From: Thaumasiovibrio sp047250365
GTDB taxonomy: Bacteria; Pseudomonadota; Gammaproteobacteria; Enterobacterales; Vibrionaceae
Assembly: GCF_047250365.1 (NCBI RefSeq)
Contig: NZ_JBLBVL010000003.1
Location: 1 to 64,000, forward strand
Direction: 5' to 3'
Length of the DNA: 64,000 nucleotides
A program made the position numbers and the translations under genes. The number at the start of each line of letters is the position of its first letter. Position 1 is the stretch's first letter. Under the pieces are notes generated by a model. The model was given only the letters and a program-made list of their open reading frames with translations. It was not told the origin of the DNA and did no database searches. This document shows positions 34,496-41,715 of the stretch, piece by piece.

Positions 34496-35752
34496 TTAAC
34501 GTAATTGGGCTTCTTTTTTCGCCACTATGGTCATAATGGCGGCAGGAGGGTGCCCTTTTAGCAACAGCTTTTTCATGAGCTGCATGTAAGGTTTCGAATA
34601 ACTGTAATACGACTTATAAGCGGCACAGAGGTAGTGCTGTTCGGGCTTATTGGCGGAAGATAGCGAGAAGCGTTGCTTAGGGCAGCCGCCGTGGCAAAGC
34701 GTTAAGTGTTCACACTGTCGGCAATCTTGAGACAATGATTGAGACTTGTGCTGAGCGAACACTTTATTTTCGTTACCGTGATTGATATCGATTAAGCGGT
34801 CATGGTGAATGTTGCCATGTTTATATTCCGGATAGACGTAATGGTCGCATTGATAAATGTCACCATTGGATTCTAAAGCGAAGGCACTGCCACAATGTTT
34901 CGCAAAAATACACATTTGTGCGGGTTGTTCGCACGTCATGGCAAACGTGTTTTCGAACATTTGGATCCAAACATGACCGATATCATGCCTTACCCAGTGG
35001 TGGAAAATAGTGACAAGAAAACGACCATAGTCTTCAGGCTTTACAGACCAGTTGCAAAGCGTCACGGCCTCTTGTCGACCTGGATAAAGTAGGGTTAAGC
35101 CATCATCGGTTGTTTGTGTTGCTGCTTGTTCAACCGCAGGCAAAAATTGGATGTGCTGACTACCAATACTTTTAAGGTAGTGGTATAGCTCTAACGGGTG
35201 ATGAACATTGATATCATTGATGACGGTGAGCGTATTAAACTCGATACCATGGCGTTTTAGTTTCTCGATAGCCTTGATTACTCGATGATGAGTCGGTTTA
35301 CCTGAGCGTGTGACACGATATTTATCGTGAAATTCAGCGGGGCCATCTATTGAGATCCCGATGAGAAATTGATTAGCTTTGAAGAATGCGCACCACTCGT
35401 CGTTAATGAGCAATCCATTCGTCTGAAAGGTATTGATGATCTTTTTGCCATTACAGTATTGTTGCTGCCATTCAACGGCCCGTTGGTAAAAATCGATACC
35501 TCTTAGCGTTGGCTCACCGCCTTGCCAAGCAAACACCACTTCGTTGCCATGTTGCGCTTCAATGTGCTGTTCAATGTAGATCCTTAACGTCTCTTCACTC
35601 ATGAAATCGTTGTTAGCACGCTCAGGGTATAGCTGGTCTTTTTCAAGGTAGAAACAGTATTGACAATCAATGTTGCACTTAGACCCTGTTGGTTTTGCCA
35701 TGACATGGCAGCCCGTTGGTGAGAATTGAGTAGAAGTTGCGTTATAAGCCAT
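34496..35752 (-). CDS. Anaerobic sulfatase-maturating enzyme (anSME, AslB-like)
   Basis: Radical-SAM enzyme that oxidises the active-site Ser or Cys of sulfatases to formylglycine without oxygen. With ATG 35752 it is 418 aa; it has the SAM cluster C26-x3-C30-x2-C33 (GSKCNIDCQYCFYLEK), WQGGEPT and a C-terminal SPASM domain with Cys-rich segments (CGSAFALESNGDIYQCD; CRQCEHLTLCHGGCPK) that bind two more [4Fe-4S] clusters. The frame is open further upstream to 35860, but that part is unlike the family. It is the first gene of the pair with the sulfatase. Confidence 0.93.
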   Translation of the reverse strand: MAYNATSTQFSPTGCHVMAKPTGSKCNIDCQYCFYLEKDQLYPERANNDFMSEETLRIYIEQHIEAQHGNEVVFAWQGGEPTLRGIDFYQRAVEWQQQYCNGKKIINTFQTNGLLINDEWCAFFKANQFLIGISIDGPAEFHDKYRVTRSGKPTHHRVIKAIEKLKRHGIEFNTLTVINDINVHHPLELYHYLKSIGSQHIQFLPAVEQAATQTTDDGLTLLYPGRQEAVTLCNWSVKPEDYGRFLVTIFHHWVRHDIGHVWIQMFENTFAMTCEQPAQMCIFAKHCGSAFALESNGDIYQCDHYVYPEYKHGNIHHDRLIDINHGNENKVFAQHKSQSLSQDCRQCEHLTLCHGGCPKQRFSLSSANKPEQHYLCAAYKSYYSYSKPYMQLMKKLLLKGHPPAAIMTIVAKKEAQLR

Positions 35753-35893
35753 CAAAGCACCATTTGGTCGATTGTTTGGAAGAGACAGACGAGCGCAAAG
35801 TAACAAGGGGCGGTTAAGTAAAATAGGACAAATGTCCAAATGGAAGCAAACGTTTGCCAAGTGTGATGTTCGTCATTATGTTGAGGCGAAAAT

Positions 35894-35920
35894 AAAACCG
35901 TATTTTGTGAATACGGTTTT
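35894..35920 (-). terminator. Terminator of cydC
   Basis: A perfect 11-bp stem, AAAACCGTATT and AATACGGTTTT, with a five-base loop lies 35 bases past the cydC stop and ends in T4 on the minus strand. Confidence 0.8.
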
Positions 35921-35954
35921 AGGTAGGGCGGCTAATTGTAAGGCTTGCGAATGA

Positions 35955-37679
35955 TTACTGGATATATTGGCAGATCTGCTGATAGCGTGCAGAGGTTGCC
36001 AACAGGGATTGATGGCTACCATGTTCGACGATTTGGCCCGCTTCCATTAAACAAATGGTATCCATCTGTGGTAAGCCGACCAAACGGTGGGTAATAAAGA
36101 GGACGGTTTTGTCAGTAGACTTATCCATTAGCATGTTGAGTAAGTTTTGCTCTGTCTGCTTGTCTAGCCCTTCTGTTGGTTCATCTAGGAGCCAAATGGG
36201 GGCATTGTGTAATATCGCCCGTGCAATACCGATACGACGACGCTCTCCGCCAGACAATTGACGTCCACCTTCACCAATCCAGCTATCAAGACCTTGCTTA
36301 TCGAGTAGATTATTGAGGGTGACATCGATGAGTGCTTGACGCAACGTTTCATCTGAAGCTTCTGGGTTTGCGATCAGTAAGTTATCGCGCAGGGTGCCAT
36401 TAAAGAGATCCACTCGTTGGCTCACAACTACCATGCTGTTGCGTAATGATGCTTCTTGCCACTCTTTCAAAGAGACACCATCGAGTTTAATATCCCCTGC
36501 CATGGGATCCCATTGGCGCGTGATGAGTTGCAGTAAGGTCGATTTGCCACACCCGGTTTGACCCAATAACGCCACCTTACTGCCAGCTTTAATCTCTAAA
36601 TTAACCCCATTAATGGCAGCTCTATTCGTATCGTGGTAGCTAAAGGTAACATTGGACAAGGCGATGTTACCGATGGCATCAGCGCAATGGGTATTACCAG
36701 CAAAGGGAGTGTCGGGCTTTGCATTGAGTAGGCGATTTAGCCGTTTCGCCGATGTGAGAGTTTTACCTAGGTATTGGAATGCGCCAGCGAAAGGCATCAG
36801 AATTTCAAAGCTGGCCAGTGTGGCAAAGGCAAACATGGCCACAAAAGGGTCCGGTGCGCGTCCGTTAATGCCATCAGCGGCAAACCAAACAATTAGTGCA
36901 AGGGTTAAGCCAGAAGCTAGCTGTAGAGATGCACTCGCAAATCCTGTTATCATGGCCATTTTTCGCTGGGCATTGAGCAGTTGTTCTTGCGTATCAGTAA
37001 TGCGCTGTTGGTAGCGATGACCAGCGTTAAATAGAGATAGCTCAGTGTTGCTCTGAATCCAATCTAATAGTGCGACACGAAGCGTTGCAGTACTCAGTGT
37101 TAGCATCTCACCTTGTCGACGGCCTAAACGATAGAAAACGATGGGAATGACACACATTAACACGATGAGAATTGACCCCAGCATGATGCCAAGCATGGGA
37201 TTGAACCAGTATAAAAAACCCGATAACCCAAATGTTGCAATAAGCCCAATAATGAGTGGTGTCAGCAAACGCAAGTAAAGGTGATCCATGGCGTCGACAT
37301 CAGCGACAAGGCGGTTGAGTAAATCAGCATCACGTAAATCGGCGTGTTTACCTGGAATGAGTGGGATTAATTTTCGAAACACAAACAGCCTGAGATCAGC
37401 AAGCAACTTGAATGTTGCGTTGTGACTCACCACGCGCTCCCCCCATCGCCCCGCCGTTCGCAGCATAGAAAAACCGCGCACACCTGCACCAGGTAGCATG
37501 TAATTAAAGGTTTGCTTGGCGATGGTTAAACCAGCAACGGCAGACGCGGAAATAAACCAACCCGATAACGTTAAGAGGCCAATTGCTGCCGCTAATGTTG
37601 CCAATGCCAGTAGCATCCCTAGTGTTAAGCCGAAGCTGTGTTTTCGATATAAAGCGACAAAGGGAAGTAGATCACGCAT
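35955..37679 (-). CDS. cydC: CydC, glutathione/cysteine ABC exporter subunit
   Basis: CydDC exports glutathione and cysteine to the periplasm and is needed to assemble cytochrome bd. The 574-aa half-transporter (E. coli 573) begins MRDLLPFVALYRKH, with six helices (1-310) including LLTLSGWFISASAVAG, then an ATPase with Walker A GQTGCGKS, signature LSGGERRR and Walker B IWLLDEPTEGLD. Its start overlaps the end of cydD by 8 bases. Confidence 0.97.
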   Translation of the reverse strand: MRDLLPFVALYRKHSFGLTLGMLLALATLAAAIGLLTLSGWFISASAVAGLTIAKQTFNYMLPGAGVRGFSMLRTAGRWGERVVSHNATFKLLADLRLFVFRKLIPLIPGKHADLRDADLLNRLVADVDAMDHLYLRLLTPLIIGLIATFGLSGFLYWFNPMLGIMLGSILIVLMCVIPIVFYRLGRRQGEMLTLSTATLRVALLDWIQSNTELSLFNAGHRYQQRITDTQEQLLNAQRKMAMITGFASASLQLASGLTLALIVWFAADGINGRAPDPFVAMFAFATLASFEILMPFAGAFQYLGKTLTSAKRLNRLLNAKPDTPFAGNTHCADAIGNIALSNVTFSYHDTNRAAINGVNLEIKAGSKVALLGQTGCGKSTLLQLITRQWDPMAGDIKLDGVSLKEWQEASLRNSMVVVSQRVDLFNGTLRDNLLIANPEASDETLRQALIDVTLNNLLDKQGLDSWIGEGGRQLSGGERRRIGIARAILHNAPIWLLDEPTEGLDKQTEQNLLNMLMDKSTDKTVLFITHRLVGLPQMDTICLMEAGQIVEHGSHQSLLATSARYQQICQYIQ

Positions 37680-39483
37680 CGGTTTGCTCCGTATCTTGAG
37701 TCTGTTCTTCGGTATGGCTCAACATGTCGAGCATGGCGCCATTTTGGCGGATATCTTCAAACGTACCTTGTTGCACAATTGTGCCCTGATCCAATACGAT
37801 GATATTGTCCATGGCATGTAGCTGACCAAGCTGGTGGCTTATCATTAAGGTTGTTTTGTTATGGGTGACGTTGGCCAGTGATGCGAGTACGTTTTGTTCA
37901 CTATGGGCATCGAGGCTTGCGGTAGGCTCGTCGAGTAACCACAATTCACCGGCTTGTAAGATAGCGCGTGCCAGCGCAATACGCTGAGCTTGGCCGACGG
38001 ATAATCCGCTAGAACGATCCCCTATTGCGTGTTGGTATCCGTTTGGAAGCGTGTCGATAAACTCTGCGGCATAGGCGTCTTCAGCGGCACTTTTTATCGC
38101 GTCTAATGGCGAGTCTGGGCAGCTTAATGCAATATTCTCGGCGACTGTGCCGTGTAGCAGTTGAGGGTTTTGTCCCACCCAGCTTAATTGGCGACGCCAA
38201 TCAGAAAAATCGAGTTGAGTGAGCTCAACACCGTTGATGGTTAAGGTTCCTTGATAGGGCAAGAAACCCAACAACGCATTCATTATGGTTGATTTCCCTG
38301 CACCACTTTGGCCGACAAGTGCAACTTTCTCGCCGTGATGGATAGTAAAGCTAATCGGGCCAATAAGTTTTATCCCTTCGGGGCTATAGATTTCTAACTG
38401 CCGAGCTTCGATAAGTGCAGTGGACTTAATTCTACTATCAAGCGCATATTGGAGATCAATTTTTTCAGTGCCGCCTTCAGAAGGTTGATGTGAGGCGTCT
38501 AAGAAGGCCATTAGTGATTCAGCCGAAGCAATGGCTTGAGCCCGTGCATGGTAATAGGTGCCGAGTTCTCGGAGTGGTTGATAAAACTCAGGGGCAAGAA
38601 TGAGCACAAAGAGGCCGGTAAACAGGGTTACCGGTAAGCCATAGTGGCCAAAGTTTAGTTCACCGATATAAGTAAAACCAAAATAAACGGCAACGATAGC
38701 GACGGAGATGGCAGCAAAAAACTCGAGTACTGCGGAAGATAAAAAAGCGAGGCGCAATACTTCCATGGTACGTTTTCGCAATATGTGAGCAGTAACGTGT
38801 AAGTGCTCAGCTTCTCTTTCTGCATAGTAAAATAGCCGCAGTGTTTGCATTCCTTTTAGGCGATCTAAAAAGTGTCCAGAGAGGCGCTGTAAGGCCTTAA
38901 AATTACGCTTATTGGCATCTGCGGCACCCATGCCAACCAAGGCCATGAATAGTGGCACCAACGGAGCAGTGATGAGAAAGACAAGCCCTGCTGCCCAATT
39001 TAGGGGGAAAACGACGGCAAGTATAACAAGCGGGATCAAGACCGCGAGGCTCATTTGAGGGAGATATTTAGCAAAGAAGTCTTGCATCTCTTCAATTTGT
39101 TCGAGCAGTAAACTAGCCCATGCACCCGCAGGGCGTCCTTTGACATAGGCGGGACCAAGTGTATTGAGCCGCTCAAGAATAATGCGACGTAGATAAAGTC
39201 GCACCTGTTCGCCACAGCGGAAACCACAGTACTCTTTGGCCCAGTTAAACCCTGCGCGCATAAAGGCGGTGAGAATTAAGGCGAGGAATGCTGCCTTGAG
39301 GTCGGCTTTTGGTGTTTGTTCGATAATCAGTTGATGCAGAATATGGGCGAGAAGCGCGGCTTGACTGATGAGAACCAAACCAGCCGCAAATCCAGTTAAT
39401 ACGGTTAAAATTAACCATGACTTTGCTGGTTTGCTTTGCGATTTAAGCCAGCGTGATAACCGGCGTTGGGTTGAACGTTCCAT
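37672..39483 (-). CDS. cydD: CydD, glutathione/cysteine ABC exporter subunit
   Basis: Partner of CydC. The 603-aa product (E. coli 588) has six membrane helices in the first 330 residues, with YVKGRPAGAWASLLLEQIEEMQDFFAKYLPQ characteristic of CydD, and an ATPase with Walker A GQSGAGKS, signature LSVGQAQR and LWLLDEPTASLD. It follows trxB by 98 bases with a probable terminator and an 18-bp palindrome between, so it may have its own promoter. Confidence 0.97.
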   Translation of the reverse strand: MERSTQRRLSRWLKSQSKPAKSWLILTVLTGFAAGLVLISQAALLAHILHQLIIEQTPKADLKAAFLALILTAFMRAGFNWAKEYCGFRCGEQVRLYLRRIILERLNTLGPAYVKGRPAGAWASLLLEQIEEMQDFFAKYLPQMSLAVLIPLVILAVVFPLNWAAGLVFLITAPLVPLFMALVGMGAADANKRNFKALQRLSGHFLDRLKGMQTLRLFYYAEREAEHLHVTAHILRKRTMEVLRLAFLSSAVLEFFAAISVAIVAVYFGFTYIGELNFGHYGLPVTLFTGLFVLILAPEFYQPLRELGTYYHARAQAIASAESLMAFLDASHQPSEGGTEKIDLQYALDSRIKSTALIEARQLEIYSPEGIKLIGPISFTIHHGEKVALVGQSGAGKSTIMNALLGFLPYQGTLTINGVELTQLDFSDWRRQLSWVGQNPQLLHGTVAENIALSCPDSPLDAIKSAAEDAYAAEFIDTLPNGYQHAIGDRSSGLSVGQAQRIALARAILQAGELWLLDEPTASLDAHSEQNVLASLANVTHNKTTLMISHQLGQLHAMDNIIVLDQGTIVQQGTFEDIRQNGAMLDMLSHTEEQTQDTEQTDA

Positions 39484-39500
39484 GATGACCCGCGTGTTGG

Positions 39501-39518
39501 GGCAACAATATTGTTGCC
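39501..39518. promoter_or_regulatory. Perfect 18-bp palindrome before cydD
   Basis: GGCAACAATATTGTTGCC is a perfect inverted repeat centred 26 bases upstream of the cydD start codon. It could be an operator or, in RNA, a hairpin near the ribosome site. I do not recognise it as the site of a known regulator. Confidence 0.45.
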
Positions 39519-39529
39519 GCTGTTGAGCA

Positions 39530-39550
39530 AAAGGCCCCGTTGTTCGGGGC
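39530..39550 (-). terminator. Probable terminator of trxB
   Basis: GCCCCG and CGGGGC pair across AACAA, with CTTTTG following on the minus strand, 30 bases past trxB. The T-run is short, so readthrough into cydDC is possible. Confidence 0.6.
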
Positions 39551-39581
39551 TCATAATAGTGATGCTATATCGAGTGGGTGG

Positions 39582-40538
39582 TTAGTCGTTTAGCCCGTCT
39601 AAATAACGTTCAGCATCGAGTGCAGCCATACACCCTGTTCCTGCTGATGTGATGGCTTGGCGATAGGTATGGTCCATAACATCACCTGCGGCAAAAATAC
39701 CAGGAATGCTGGTTTGTGTTGCATTGCCGCTCAGGCCAGATTGAACCTTGATGTAGCCATTCTCCATAGCGAGTTGGCCTTCGAAAATGGTGGTGTTTGG
39801 CTGATGACCAATGGCAATAAAGCAGCCCATAACGTCGAGCTGTTCGGTTTCATCCGTTAGGGTGTTTTTAAGTGTTAATGCCGTCACCCCCATCTCATCA
39901 CCTAACACTTCTTCTAATGTACGGTGAGTGTGTAGTGTGATGTTGCCATTTTCGACTTTATCCATTAAACGGCGCACGAGAATTTTTTCGGCTCTAAATG
40001 TATCACGCCGATGAATCAGATGAACCTCTGACGCAATGTTGGATAGGTAGAGAGCTTCTTCGACAGCAGTGTTACCACCGCCCACTACGGCGACTTTTTG
40101 ATTGCGATAGAAGAATCCGTCACAGGTGGCGCAGGCAGAAATGCCACGGCCTTTAAAGGCTTCTTCTGAGTCGAGGCCTAAGTACTTAGCTGACGCCCCC
40201 GTCGCGATGATCAGAGAATCACAGCTGTAGTCTTGATCATCGCCTTTAAGGCGAAAAGGGCGTTGGCTAAAGTCAACACTGTGAATATGGTCGAATAAAA
40301 TCTCGGTATCAAAACGTTCTGCGTGCGCTTTCATTCGCTCCATCAACGCCGGTCCGGTTAGGCCTTCAGCATCACCTGGCCAATTTTCGACATCGGTGGT
40401 CGTTGTCAACTGACCACCTTGCTGCATCCCGGTTACCATTACTGGGTTGAGGTTAGCGCGCGCGGCATAAACCGCAGCAGTGTAGCCTGCAGGTCCTGAG
40501 CCCAAGATGAGTAGTGAACTATGTTTAACTGACCCCAT
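39582..40538 (-). CDS. trxB: TrxB, thioredoxin reductase
   Basis: FAD enzyme that reduces thioredoxin with NADPH. With ATG 40538 (GGAG 6 bases upstream) it is 318 aa and matches the E. coli start MG..KHS.LLILGSGPAG; the open frame reaches 40571 without support. The FAD loop GSGPAGYTAA, the redox pair CATC in SACATCDGFFYRNQ, the NADPH loop GGGNTAVEEAL and FAAGDVMDHTYRQAITSAG are all there. It is upstream of cydDC, the usual gammaproteobacterial order, with lrp divergent. Confidence 0.98.
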   Translation of the reverse strand: MGSVKHSSLLILGSGPAGYTAAVYAARANLNPVMVTGMQQGGQLTTTTDVENWPGDAEGLTGPALMERMKAHAERFDTEILFDHIHSVDFSQRPFRLKGDDQDYSCDSLIIATGASAKYLGLDSEEAFKGRGISACATCDGFFYRNQKVAVVGGGNTAVEEALYLSNIASEVHLIHRRDTFRAEKILVRRLMDKVENGNITLHTHRTLEEVLGDEMGVTALTLKNTLTDETEQLDVMGCFIAIGHQPNTTIFEGQLAMENGYIKVQSGLSGNATQTSIPGIFAAGDVMDHTYRQAITSAGTGCMAALDAERYLDGLND

Positions 40539-41108
40539 GAATTCTCCAAGATAGTAATTTGATTGTTGCAAGCGCTACGTCACTTATCGCTATGTTATGG
40601 TGACTGCTTTATCAATAACGCTGAAATTCCAATGCTTGATTGTAGGAAAATTGTGAAAACAAAGGAAGCGGAGATTACGGGTATCGCTGAGGTGTAATAT
40701 CGTATAGGCCTACTTGTATTGAAATTAATTCAGAAGAGAATGATATATGGCTGAGATGGCTTTTACCTTTACAAATAACTCTGATATGCTCAGTCAGTCT
40801 GAGATCACAAATAACACATATGATGTGCTAAACGAATAACATTTGTTGCATGTTGTAAATGAATTTCAGATTGGAATACATAAATTATGCGTATTCCAGA
40901 GAGGATAATGAAGGATTGTTCTGTCGTGATGACAGCACAAGCCACCACGATTTTGTAATCTAAATCGCCTTTTTAGCGTGGAACGCTGGAAATGAAGGAA
41001 TTTAACGAATAGTATCATAGTTATTAGATATTTTTTGCTATTTACCTCTCAAACATTGCAAACACAGAAACATATGAACTGCATGGAAGTAAATAAAGGT
41101 GGAATACA
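40539..41108. other. Regulatory region between trxB and lrp
   Basis: 570 AT-rich bases between divergent genes. A 30-codon frame (ATG 40747 to stop 40839, opening MAEMAFTFTNNSD) has an AGAAGAG ribosome-like sequence upstream and could be a leader peptide, though it may be chance. The lrp ribosome site AAGGTGG is at the right end. The long space fits the long lrp leader known in enteric bacteria. Confidence 0.5.
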
Positions 41109-41603
41109 ATGGTAGATACCAATAAGAAACCATCCAAGGAATTGGACCGCATTGACCGTAATATTTTGAATGAACTTCAAAAGGATGGTCGAATTTCAAA
41201 CGTAGAACTGTCTAAGCGAGTCGGTCTCTCTCCGACACCGTGCCTCGAGCGCGTGCGTCGCTTAGAACGCCAGGGTTATATCAGTGGCTATACTGCACTG
41301 TTAAATCCGCAATATTTGGATGCGTCACTTCTTGTTTTTGTTGAGATCACTCTCAACCGTGGCACGCCGGATGTATTCGATGAATTCAACCAAGCTGTGC
41401 AAGCGCTTGACGATATTCAAGAGTGTCACCTTGTATCTGGTGATTTTGATTATTTGTTGAAAACCCGAGTCGCAGATATGTCAGCATATCGTAAATTATT
41501 AGGTGAAACCCTTTTACGACTTCCGGGTGTAAACGATACTCGTACTTATGTAGTGATGGAAGAAGTTAAGCAAACTAACCATTTGGTTATTAAAACCCGA
41601 TAA
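41109..41603 (+). CDS. lrp: Lrp, leucine-responsive regulator
   Basis: Global regulator of amino-acid metabolism. The 164-aa product is nearly identical to E. coli Lrp: a HTH (LDRIDRNILNELQKDGRISNVELSKRVGLSPTPCLERV), and the RAM ligand domain ending ETLLRLPGVNDTRTYVVMEEVK. It sits between trxB and ftsK, the conserved order. A strong terminator follows. Confidence 0.98.
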   Translation: MVDTNKKPSKELDRIDRNILNELQKDGRISNVELSKRVGLSPTPCLERVRRLERQGYISGYTALLNPQYLDASLLVFVEITLNRGTPDVFDEFNQAVQALDDIQECHLVSGDFDYLLKTRVADMSAYRKLLGETLLRLPGVNDTRTYVVMEEVKQTNHLVIKTR

Positions 41604-41646
41604 TGCAGCTTTAGCTTGCCTCTATCACTGACATTGCGATAATACT

Positions 41647-41687
41647 CGAGCGGCCTTATCTTTTAAGATAATGCCGCTCGATTTTTT
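41647..41687 (+). terminator. Terminator of lrp
   Basis: CGAGCGGC (41647-41654) pairs with GCCGCTCG (41673-41680), with TTTTTT after. An apparent upstream ATG for ftsK at 41671 lies inside this hairpin. Confidence 0.85.
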
Positions 41688-41715
41688 CTTGTTTTCATCC
41701 GCAATGGAGTGTTTT

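Noticed and set aside
41671..41715. Upstream ATG starts for ftsK
   Set aside because: The first lies in the lrp terminator hairpin and neither has a ribosome site; TTG 41716 has GGAG at the right distance.
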